Positions 36,145 to 46,919 of a DNA stretch of 64,000 bases are shown here, one piece after another (within the stretch, counting starts at the first letter, position 1; each line of letters starts with the position of its first letter). This DNA is from Sphagnum compactum (Eukaryota; Bryophyta; Sphagnopsida; Sphagnales). The notes under the pieces were generated by a model that did not search any database, was not told the DNA's origin, and saw only the letters and a program-made list of their open reading frames with translations. The translations under genes and the position numbers were made by a program. The stretch is from assembly GCA_965153455.1 (NCBI GenBank), contig OZ234494.1, forward strand, positions 26,899,354 through 26,963,353. The letters run 5' to 3'.

Positions 36145-36908
36145 GCCCCTGAAGCCAGACGGACAATCTACTTCATGACCATGTGTGGACCACGACACTC
36201 GACTGCCTCTGACCTGGAACTCTAGTGCCTGTGAATATCACGGCCGTGGAATTTCGGCTGTGGACGGATTGGATCGAGTTTTGGCAGGCAAAGGGGAAGC
36301 CTTTGGATGGATATAGACTATAGACTATAGACAGCCCTACTTTTTTTTTGTTGGAAATTTTAATGAAGGGAGTGGGGGGGAAAAAAACTATGGACCTGTG
36401 GGCTACTTATTAGGAGTTTTTTTAATTAAAAAAATTGGGGGTGGGGAAGGGGGTGTATAACTTGGGGTTATTGATTTTATTTCTCATAGTTGCAATAACC
36501 CGTGGTACCTATTCATTGAATTGAGGGGTGGGCCGGGGTCCTAAAGCCGGACGAACAGTCTACTTTGTGACCATGTGTGGACCACGACACTCGGCTGCCT
36601 CTGACCTGGAACTCGAGTGCCTGTGAATATCGCGGCCGTGGAATTTCGGCTGTGGACGGATTGGATCGAGTTTTGGCAGGCAAAGGGGAAGCCTTTGGAT
36701 GGATATAGACTATAGACTATAGACAGCCCTACTTTTTTTTTTGTTGGAAATTCTAATGAAGGGAGTGGGGGGGAAAAAAAAACTATGACCTGTGCGCTAC
36801 TTATTAGGAGTTTTTTTAATTAAAAAAATGGGGGGTGGGGAAGGGGGTGTATAACTTGGGGTTATTGATTTTATTTCTCATAGTTGCAATAACCCGTGGT
36901 ACCTATCT
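36145..36908 (+). repeat. Tandem duplication, ~391-bp unit, two copies
   Basis: 36,145-36,515 and 36,537-36,908 match closely, offset 390-394 bp. Each contains GACCATGTGTGGACCACGAC, a (TATAGAC)3 microsatellite and a TTTTAATTAAAAAAAT stretch. The high similarity implies recent duplication. No coding potential is seen. Confidence 0.8.
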
Positions 36909-36930
36909 CATATATATAATATCGTAGGTT

Positions 36931-37560
36931 TTGTCCTCTTGCGGTGGTGTCCGGTCGTCCTTTGCATCCATCCGTCCCTTCTTCCGTCCATCTAAGTTTT
37001 TCATCCCGGAAGAATTTCATGATGGAAGAGGAGGAGGACGGATGGCAGCAGCATGCAGCTCAGCTTTGCATGGTTGTCCTCTTGCGGTGGTGTCCGTGTC
37101 GTCCCCTCTTCTTCCATTGTTGTGGAAAGTGGGCCGTCCCGTCTTCCTCCATTGTTGTGGAAAGTGGGCCGTCCAGTCTTCCTCCATTGTTGTGGAAAGT
37201 GGGGGATACCAGGAAGAAGAAGAAGACAAAGAAAAACAAGAAGAAGAAGAAGATGGATTGATGTGGGTTTTGGTTTTGTGCTGTCCGGGGGAGGGACTGG
37301 AAGGACTGAAAGCATTGGAACAGGGTGGGAACGTGGACGAGTCGTCAGTGGAACAAGTGAGACGAACGGTTTCCAATACGGATGATCCGAGTCTGCCGGT
37401 ATGGACATTCCAAATGTGGACAATGGGCTTGCTATTTTGTTTCTAGAAGGCAATTCTTGCTTGGAATTTTTGAAAGATACCATTAGAGATGCTTTTGTCA
37501 AGATTTCAGTGTGAGGATTTTTCAGTGTTTCCAAACAACTTCATCACAAAGGTGGGTCAT
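36931..37560. repeat. Low-complexity region with 35-bp tandem repeat
   Basis: Three units starting CTTC(C/T)TCCATTGTTGTGG begin at 37,108, 37,143 and 37,178. At 35 bp the unit is not a multiple of three, so each copy shifts frame. A GAAGAA microsatellite follows (37,210-37,258), and TCCTCTTGCGGTGGTGTCCG occurs twice (36,935 and 37,077). Long open frames exist on both strands and in several frames, as expected from such sequence; I do not call a gene. Confidence 0.6.
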
Positions 37561-38904
37561 TTCATAATCACTTTTTTTTTAAATTTAAAGAAAATTTCAA
37601 TTCGAGTTTTTTGTTAACAAAATTTCTATTTAGGCCTAAGGATTAGATCTTTTTATTATTTTGACTTAGGATTTTTAAAAATTGTCATTTTGGCTTGGGT
37701 TAGAATCTTTTTATTGTTTTGACTTAAAATTAACAAAAATTTAGCATTGAGGCTTACAATTAGGTTTAAAATTGGGCATTCTAAAAAATTCCTAAAAAAC
37801 ATTTCTCAAAATGCTTGAAAAATATTCATTAGTTTGAGAATCTTTATTCTGCCCAATATATTTTGGGTAGATTATATAGGTTGATTTTTTTTCATTTTTG
37901 CTGAAGAATTTGGGAAATCAACAAATCCTATGCTCGGAAATATCCATGAGATTTTTTTTCTAAGATGCTTGAAAAAATTTCAGGCAATTTTGGAAATTTG
38001 AGCTTGCTTTGGAAAGTTATAACTGCTGATTTTTATCATTTCTACCCAAAATATATTGGGCACTGGATGTTTGAAATTTATTGGCATTTTGGGAATTCTC
38101 ATTTTGCTCAATAATAACCGGCACCTTATAAATGTTGAAGATAGTTTTCATTTATGCCCAAATTTTTGGGGCATTCTGAAAATGTTCTCATGCTTTAGAA
38201 ATTTTAGGCAGTTTGAGAATTTTTTTTGTCCAGTAAGTTCTAGCAGATTATGAAGGTGAAAAAACTTTTTTTTGTCACTGCCCACCATCCCGGGTGCTTT
38301 TCTCACATGAAAGTTAGTATGTTGGGTAGACCAACATTAGGACAAATGTATAAAGGGGTAAGAAAAATGGAAAAGGAGAAATTACAGGACGTCAAGCTGG
38401 CGCAAAGTAGATGTCAAAATCTCTCCATGTCCAGAACTGACAGCCTGTAATAGGTTGGACATATTTTTCTCCATGTCAAAAATGAACGGCCTACAATAGG
38501 TCAGAACTGACAGCCTGTAATAGGTTGACCATATTTTTCTCCATGTCAAAAATCAACGGCCTACAATAGGTCAGCCGTGATGATGGGAAGTGTGTCCTGA
38601 AGGGGTGGAAGTCCAAGAAAAAAAAACTTCACAATATTTCATAAGAAAATCAAGAGATGTTAATTGAGATTGAACACACTTTGTTGTTTCATAACATGCA
38701 TTATCATTCATGGGGCTTGCACCAATTGTTGGATGGGGAGAAAATATACTTTTGTATGAAAAGATGTGAAAGACAAGGTGGTCCTAAGAAATATGTAAGC
38801 TGATAGTCAATATTTTTCTATGCCAAATAAAACTATAGCTTTTCAAAATATGTAGCTTTTTCATATGTATTAATTCTTTTATCAAGGAAGGGCTTAGAAA
38901 ACTG
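37561..38904. other. AT-rich spacer with an inverted repeat and a 70-bp tandem pair
   Basis: A perfect 22-bp inverted repeat has arms at 37,850-37,871 and 38,041-38,062 (core GCCCAATATATTTTGGGTA and its complement) around a 169-bp spacer. At 38,433-38,572 a 70-bp unit (AGAACTGACAGCCTGTAATA onward) occurs twice. No gene is recognised. Confidence 0.5.
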
Positions 38905-39165
38905 GACTAGGAAAGATGCGCACATTACCCGGAAGTTCCCATGGGACCGGAGAAAGAAAGATGGTCACATGACGAGGCAGTGGGGATGGACCGGAAATTG
39001 ATGCTCAACGGCGGTGGTGTATGAGATTCCACCGCCCATAGTCCAGATGACACATGGCAGCTCTTCCTCATCACCGCAACCCCGGTTACCTTCTTCACGG
39101 TCGGGTCACGACCTACTCTGTCTTGGGCGAGTTCGAGGAAGCGGCTATTTTCTGACTGAAAATCA
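38905..39165 (+). promoter_or_regulatory. Orphan upstream region of a lost G-family gene
   Basis: Matches 20,345-20,610 and part of 61,714-61,920, including GGAAAGATGCGCACATTACC and CTTGGGCGAGTTCGAGGAAG. It then joins block A directly at about 39,165. The G coding sequence, its 3' flank and block D are all missing. This records a deletion that removed a whole G gene from the second unit while leaving its distal promoter. Confidence 0.7.
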
Positions 39166-39904
39166 ACCTCAATAAAAAGAACTCACCTATAACCACGCAG
39201 GTATCCAAGCTTAGAACACAAAAACACAAGAAACCACACCAAATGTGCACACAGAAAAAAAAAACTTGCAAAACAACAAAATAATGTCTTAAAATCTCAA
39301 ATCACCAAAAGAGATTTGAGATCGCACAACAATGGATTGTATCCAAAAATGCAAAAAAGTTCGAACCTATTCACATTGGAACGAGTTGCAACTAAATTAC
39401 TTGCTAAACTAGATTAACCCTAATTAATTAGGATCAGGCTAAATCAAGCTAGATTTAATCTTGGAGCTAAACATTAACACTTGACACAAGGACAAAGTTA
39501 GTATGTTGAAAAGTCAATATTAAGGGTCCATTCATGTTAGTAGAAGTTGTGTGCACCCATGCCTTGAAACTTATGTTTTTTTCAATTTTTTTTTAAAGAA
39601 TATTTTTAAAATATTTTCAATACATCATTTTACTTTTCTTTAATCTAAATCTTTTTTCAATACTATTATTTTAAGTTTTACATTTTAAAATTCCAAAATT
39701 ATGTTATTTAAAAAAGCTAAAATTGTGTTTTATATGTTTTTTATTCATTAGATTGATTTTAAAGTTTTTGGATAATCAATCTAAAGTTTTTGGATATGTA
39801 TACCAACATATTGACAATAACATTGTATAAAAATATGTCCATTTTATCTTTTAAATTCACAATTTGAAATACACAAAATTAAACGATGGTTATAATTATT
39901 AATG
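39166..39904 (+). repeat. Block A, copy 3
   Basis: Matches 25,660-26,060 and the reverse complement of 12,246-13,010. It contains two units of the 22-bp repeat near 39,760-39,800, against three and one in the other copies. Confidence 0.65.
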
Positions 39905-42900
39905 CATTGGAAGAAAAAGGCTGATATGTGACCAACACATTTACAACTACCTACAATTATTTGGTTTTGTAACTAAATTTTTGCATTTTGCAAATAATGT
40001 AACAGTGTGCTGACATCAATTTAGTCACTTGCAATTAATTAATGATTACCCTACGACTAAATTGTTTTACATCTATATATAGGTTGGATTTATCATGTAA
40101 AAATAGACATCTAAAATCCCATTAGTCGCAAGTGAAATGACGCCTAGTCAAAGTCAACATATGTCTATATACAATAATTATAATAACAATTTTATTTTCG
40201 ACTAAACTTAATATTCATAACTTTTAATTTACATTTCAAATTAGTATTCAAAATATTCATAATATTTTTAATGTAAGTAAAGTCATTGATATGATTATTG
40301 TAATTATACAAATTTCATTACATTAAATTACTTATAATTTGGAATACATTAAACAAATTCCAAAAAATATATTATACGAATTTTTTTTTATATTTTTTAA
40401 TAACAATAAAATTAATGTATGATTCTTATAAAATCATAGTAGTTTTCTACTTATACATTAATTGTAATAGACACATAATTTATAATTTAGCTTAATTATT
40501 CAGGGTTTTAATTTTTAAATTATTTTTAATTTAAAATTTTGCCACTTTTAACTGTAAGAATTACATTTCAACATCCTAGAATAATTTCTATAATTGTACG
40601 AATTACATTCCAGTATACTAGAATATTTAATTATGTGGTTACAATATATAATTGTTACTACATCATAAAATTTTAGAATATTTGATTGAAAATCTTAAAA
40701 ATTATAATAAATTACTTTACTTATTATGAAATGAATAAATATTATTACAACATAAATTTTCACATTAATAAAAATGATAGTTGCCAATTATAAAAAATTA
40801 TAATTTAATGATAATAACTAAATTTCGTATCCATAATTTAGAAGTTATCATTGTTCTATAATTGATATTTTCATTTCTAAATTTTATAATAATCTTAAAA
40901 TAAGAAGAAAAGTTGGTGTAATTATTATATTTAAAAACAAATATACATTAAATAATTTAATGTCTTACTCATTATTTACTTATTTATGATAAATTTTCAA
41001 TATAAAAACATAAATTTTTATATTAATAATTATTATTTTATAGTACCAGAAAATCATTCTAAAATCATTGTAATTACCTCATTTATTTGTAAGTTAAAAT
41101 TATAGTACTTGCATAATTAACTTAAAATTAAACTTTATTATAATAATTTATAATTTATAAATCTATTTCTGATTTAAATTTGTAGAATAATCATAATTCC
41201 ATTAAAATAATTAATGTTATGACAATAACTACATGGATTGTAAAATAGTACATTAAAACATTTAGTTCTTGTAACTACTTGTCCATATTATGTCACTTTT
41301 ATAAATAATTATAAGTGATTATATTTATGAATCATAGGTGACATTAAATAGTTATTGATACAATTGAGATTTTTATATTATATAATCTATCTTCTTGTAA
41401 TAAAATAAATCAATTACTGTAATTAATGTAACATTACTTCAGATAAGAATTAATTATATTATTTTATAATTATTTTCATTGAACATAATTATCCACAATT
41501 TGTAATTTATAACTTTAAAGCTGAATTAAATTTTGGAAATTTTATAATGTAGTTGATAATTTTATTGCAATGATTGTAATTGTAGGAATTATCATACAGT
41601 AATTTTATTTTAAACTTTTTAAATTTTGTAGTCACCAATTTATAATAAATATTTTTATAGTAAATATTACAGTGGTTAAAAATATTAATACATGTTTCAG
41701 CAGATTATTGTATTTATATATGTTAATTAGCAATTGAAAAATAAAATTACTTGATTGATAACAACTTTTACAATAATAAATGTAATTATACAGTAATTAC
41801 AGTAAATAATTTAATGTTACTTTTAAAATAAATAATTTGTGTAGGAATTTATTTTCTAATATTTATTAGTTCATTATTTCAATTTGAACATAATTATTTA
41901 TAGTGATTTTATTTTTAGTAAATAATATTTTTTTAAATTGCGTTATTTATATTATCTATAATTCAACAAAATTTTTGAAATTAAAGAAATACTTTATAAT
42001 ATTTAAATATTTATTTATCTATAATTATGTATTGACAATTTGAGAGTAATTAGTTAGTTAGTGAACTAAATTTTAGGAAGTTATTAGTTATTTAAATAGT
42101 TGATAATGAATATTTAATATTTGTAGTGTATAGTTGATTTATTAAATATATGTTAAATTTTATCATTAGTAATTAAATTATTATCTAATTATCCAATGAA
42201 TTATACTTTAATTGTTAAAAATTTAAAAATTAAGAACGTAAAGCATGACGAACATCAAAACTTATCCCATATTGTTTGTTCTTTATTCGTAGTTTGAACA
42301 TTATATAAACAAAGGGTGTGGTCATCCAATTTCACATTAAAAAAATGTGTGCAAATGGGATGAGGCAATTGAAAGGCCTAATCCAAAACAAAAACAAAAA
42401 TTATGCACAATTTTAAACTACTTACCTCTCCAACCTATTTATTTAGCTAATTAAATAGGTGCCTAGTTTGACCTACCCACCTAGGTTGACCTATGTAAGT
42501 ACCTACTTATATGAATAGGTATTTAACCTAGGAAGGGAAGACCTACCTACCTACCTTTTTATCTAAGTAAGTAGGTAGGTATGTAGCCTAAGTTTGTAAA
42601 CACCTACTTATGTATCTACCTAAGTACCTACCAACATAATATTAATATTTTGTATTAAATTCATTTAAAAATGTCACGTGGCATATTTACATTGGACCAC
42701 ATATTATAATATAAACAATCCAAGCATGTGAATTGAACATCTCAAATTATTTCAAAATAATAATAATATGTTTTTTAAATAATTAAATATTGGGATACGT
42801 GACAGCACATCATTTACCCTCAACAGTGACCAAAATTGTCACATTTTAATTGCATGTGACAACATGTATACAATGGAGTCAAAGGATGAACTTATATTTG

Positions 42901-43049
42901 TTGACTTTTTTTTCCATCTAATACCCCCTTGTTGTTTGCGATTAATATTGCATGCGACTTGTCCAAATTGATCAAGGGGATTTTAGTTACAAATGTCACT
43001 TGCAACTAAACTTGCAGAAACCATTCAAAAATGTGTTTTTCTTGTAGTG
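39905..43049 (+). mobile_element. Non-autonomous CACTA-type transposon, both ends present (~3.1 kb)
   Basis: The left end CATTGGAAGAAAAA (39,905) is a degenerate match, 11 of 14, to CACTACAAGAAAAA. The right end TTTTTCTTGTAGTG (finishing at 43,049) is an exact complement of it. Subterminal motifs such as TTAGTCGCAAGTGAAA (near 40,124) and TTGCAACTAAA (near 43,003) occur near both ends. The interior is ~80% A+T with no transposase frame, so mobility would have needed a helper element. The 3-bp flanks (ATG left, CTT right) do not match, so either the left end is misplaced or the copy was rearranged. Confidence 0.65.
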
Positions 43050-44225
43050 CTTCAGGTCATAAAAAAAATCTCACAAAAACCCTATTCAAACAATTATCAC
43101 ATGTAATTTATTTTTTAAAGAAAAAATGAATCAACATTCATTCAAACCCATGATAGTTAAGATATGAAATTATTCATGAAATTCCTCAACATATGAATCT
43201 CATGAGTCACACGTATCACGTATCACCCAATAATAAGACTTAGATATTATGGAATGGGTTTGCCCCCTTATGACAAGTTTCAAGTTCAAACATAACAACA
43301 TTTTATCAATATGGGAATGAAGTTCCCAAAAAATGAGCTTTGATAGGTATTCAATTCACATGGTAACAACAACATTTATCACTTCAAACTAATAGCAAAT
43401 AAAATAAGAAACAAATATCCCAAAAATCTTAGGGGGAATGCAAAGTACTGTTGGTTTAAGGCTGTAATTGCACTAACATGTACCATATAGCCTATTCAAT
43501 AGTGTTTTCGTTTTTAGTTTTTGGAGAGAGGGTAGATAGGTTGGTGTCTGAACATTTCAGTTTTCAAAAAGCTCAAAATCTTTAGACATATTTTGATTAT
43601 GTTTGGACTTAAAAGAGATATTGTGGACCTTCACTTGATGCACCTAGCATTGTAATGATTGCTCAAAATGGACAAAGAATGAAATATGTGCCTTGGAAAT
43701 AATGTTTAGTTTGGTGTGATAAATGTTTGGTTTGATAAAGTAAGCTTTGGAGGTAAAGATCTTTAAATATAACTTAATGCATTGTTTTAAAGCATTTTCT
43801 TTTTGGGATATTCAATTGTCTTCCTAGTTCAAAAATATATTGTTGACCTCCACTTGATATACTCATACTCATGAAGAACACTTAAAATAGGACAAAAAAT
43901 GATAAATATGAATATGCATATGCGTTAGGTTATCAACTTGTGTTCACTGATGGATATGTTTACCCTAGCATTGTTTGTGATTGTCCTGAAAAAGATATAA
44001 CATTAATTGGCAACAACTTTTTTTCTTCATGTCAAAATTGTAAAAAAAAACTTGTATGAACCACCCCAAAACTTAAAATGTGATGAAATTTCCCCCAACA
44101 AAAACATTTCTGAAAGATTTGGTGGTTTTTTAAACCAAGAACTTATGATATAATATACCCAATTATTTCTTCAGATGAATTTTTTTTCTAATTTCGACAA
44201 TTAAACTACTACCACATACAATATC
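43050..44225 (+). repeat. CACTA right flank (tail block), copy 3
   Basis: Matches the other three tail blocks with several internal deletions (for example a stretch is missing near 43,770). It ends with CTACTACCACATACAAT. No gene is seen. Confidence 0.6.
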
Positions 44226-44813
44226 AAATAATGAAAATCTTAAAATGTTTTGAACAATTGTTATGACATCAAACTTATGTTGCATTCACACTTGATGTTA
44301 AAACAATGATAAATGAAATCTACGTGGCATTCTAGGTGGCACGCAATGTTAAATAGGTGATAGTTTAATGTTAAGTTAATGTTAACTTAACATAAAAATT
44401 TCCATAGTAAGTAGGTTTAAGTCTTAAATGGCTACCACAATGTTAAAGGACTCAACACTAGAGTCGCTAACACCAAGTGTGAACACGCTTTTATTACATG
44501 AACAAAATTTTGCATGATTTTTCAAATACTTAGCAGACAACAATTACATTCCAAAATCAAATTTTTTAGGTAAGTCGATATATATACCCGGGATGATAAC
44601 CGGGGTGCATGATGGATTATGAAGGGGGGCGGGGGATGTACTACCGGTTCACCTACTGTCATGGATGGATAATTTTGGATTTGTTGGATGATTGGCGAAC
44701 AGTTCGCTCACCTACGTGACCGACATGAGCGTTGCAGAACAAAGCAAAGCGCAAAACGAACGCCTCTCTCGTCATCGAAGAAAACCATGTAGAAATTTTT
44801 CTTGCCAAATTCG
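44226..44813 (+). other. Join region and GX2 upstream sequence
   Basis: 44,238-44,525 matches 31,010-31,295 and 44,540-44,813 matches 31,650-31,916. The region probably includes the GX promoter or leader. The upstream ATG preserved in GX1 (31,890) is here directly followed by a stop (ATGTAG at about 44,787). Confidence 0.45.
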
Positions 44814-46562
44814 ATGGACGCTTACGAGGTACTCATCTCTGTTCTGAAGCAGAATTTTGGATTGCGGAAGTTTTTTCTTCTTGACCCATCGTAATATTCT
44901 TCCTCTATTTCCATCACCTGCTCCAGGAAACTATTGAAGAGTCTAATGGTTTTGTGTTGCAGGTGGAGGAGAGGAAGCAAGCCGCGGCAGATGCCCTCAC
45001 ACACTACTCACAGTTTGCCATGGCATGCATAGGCCAGGGCGTGACGCCCAGTCACCTTCGCCTCCATCTTCTTAAGGTAATCGATTTGCACTTCCTTTAG
45101 ACTAGTAACATCAGTGTTTACTACTCTTGAATGTCATAGCCATAATGGATACACACTAGGAAATACACATTTGAGTCCAACTCTCTTCAGGGCATTTTTG
45201 GGAGGGCGAGTCGGAAATGTTGTAGATTCACTGAAACCCTAATTAGTTCCAGAAAACAGATTTCGTGTCTTCTGCTTTTGCATTCCTGAAACCTTAATTA
45301 GTTCCCGATAACAGATTTGTTGTCTTATGCTTTTGCATTCCTGAAACCCTAATTAGTTCAAAGAAAACTGATTTCTTGTCTTCTGCTTTTGCATTCCTGA
45401 AACCCTAATTAGTTTCAGAAAACTGATTTTTGTCTTATGCTTTTACATTTCTGAAACCCTAATTAGTTCCAGGAAACTGATTTCTTGTCTTATGCTTTTG
45501 CATTTCTGAAACCCTAATTAGTTCCAGAAAACACTTTTCTTATCCTATACTTGGGCATGATTTGTGTTAGAGACTAGTAGAGATGTCGAAAGAGAAAGTC
45601 TGCTGCCTTGGTGCAGTTTCTGTAGTGCATCCAATTGATTCTGCAGTCTTATTTTAGAATCTACAGAAAACCCTATTATGCTCTTCAGGAAGCTTTTACC
45701 CAACCTACTGTGGCATTTTGTATGAAGCATCAGAGAACAACAGTCAGAAGACTCAAATTCATTTCCATGGCTGTTCTTTGGTTCCAGTCCTGAGGGATTA
45801 TATGACTCTCCATGGATGTAGAATCCTAAATTCAGCACAATAAAACTTGAACTCCCAATTGGAAGAGTCTCATAGTCTGAAACTCTCTATGGGTCTGGAA
45901 CCCTAAATTTGGCATGATACCTCGAATTCTTAATTTGAAGAGTCTTCAACAAGTCTGAAATTTGATATTAGGCAGGGTGTTCAAGTATTTCCTAAACCAA
46001 AGCCCAAAAGAAGAGTGCAAAGCATATGGCAAACATATCAAGTCATATGTGAGGGTCAGTCTATATACAATATTCCTAAGTCCTGGGACCTGACCTTGTG
46101 GCATTTGATTCTTCAATCAAATGGTGAGCATCTGATGAAGCAATTGTGCCCTAAAGCTGAAATTTGTCTTTCTTGAGCTTTTGCACACAAACACTGAGTT
46201 GTGTGGAGCAGAAGAATGTTTTGGATTCTGAAAATGGGAGAACCATCTTCCTGTATGAGCTTATGGATGAAGGAGTATAGAGAGGTTGACTGTAGAACGT
46301 CCTTCTTTCCTGTGCAAAGAAGTAGTTGAATGTTTTGTTGATTCATTTTAGTTGACACCTAATGGCAATCTTCTGTGTGTCCTTTGTGTAGGAACTGTCA
46401 GGGATGCCCACAACATTGATAAAAGACTACCCTCAGCAGGCATCCCCATCAACAGCAAGCAATGTCACCACTACTGACCAGGCCTCCTCCTCTACAGCTA
46501 CTGCATCACCTGAGACTGAGGTCAACAAAAGCGCTGGCACTCCTGCCATGACCAAAAGCTGA
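44814..46562 (+). CDS. GX2: small conserved plant gene of unknown role, possibly partial
   Basis: Exons are 44,814-44,828 (MDAYE, tentative), 44,963-45,076 and 46,392-46,562, with GT-AG borders and phase-0 joins, giving about 99 residues. The middle exon reads VEERKQAAADALTHYSQFAM then ACIGQGVTPSHLRLHLLK, an amphipathic, probably helical segment. The last exon begins ELSGMPTTLIKDYPQQ and becomes a Ser/Thr/Ala-rich, likely disordered tail ending AMTKS. I recall closely similar helices at the C terminus of conserved plant proteins but cannot name the family. This copy may therefore be a 5'-truncated or chimeric gene; the two later exons are well supported, the first is not. The 1.3-kb second intron carries the minisatellite. 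Confidence 0.55.
45231..45540 (+). repeat. Intronic minisatellite with AAACCCTAA motif, 6 units
   Basis: Six ~55-bp units start at 45,231 and recur every 54-57 bp; the core is CTGAAACCCTAATTAGTT followed by GCTTTTGCATT. The GX1 intron has only four units, so unit number changed after the duplication. Confidence 0.75.
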
Positions 46563-46919
46563 CGTTCACAAGAAGAATCCCTCAATAACAAACTGATCAG
46601 CTGCACCTTCCCTTCTCACTGAAAACCTCAGTTCTCTATCTTCTGAATATGCCCGTGTGAATAAAATCACCACACTCTGCTAAAGGCTTCTGGAATAACA
46701 GAATTGTTCTGCAGTGGAACTGTAGACATTTTGTGAAACTTGTTAAGATTTAAAGTTCTGGCATTACTGTGCAATTTATCAGAGAAATGTGCCTTAACTC
46801 ATGGGAGGCAATGATCTATAGAAGAGTTTGACATGAATTTTTTTCACAATATATTGCTGCTGCACAGGGGATCAATGGTGATGAATGACACATTTAGAGG
46901 AAAATGGCTAACCCAAGCA
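46563..46919 (+). other. 3' UTR and downstream of GX2
   Basis: Follows the TGA at 46,560-46,562. AATAAA at about 46,658 is a good polyadenylation signal candidate. No copy of this stretch remains next to GX1. It leads into block E without an obvious boundary. Confidence 0.5.

Noticed and set aside
36931-37446. 171-codon open frame with Glu-rich C-terminal half
   Set aside because: It crosses a 35-bp tandem repeat that shifts frame each unit and a GAAGAA microsatellite. Several other frames on both strands are equally open, so it is low-complexity sequence.
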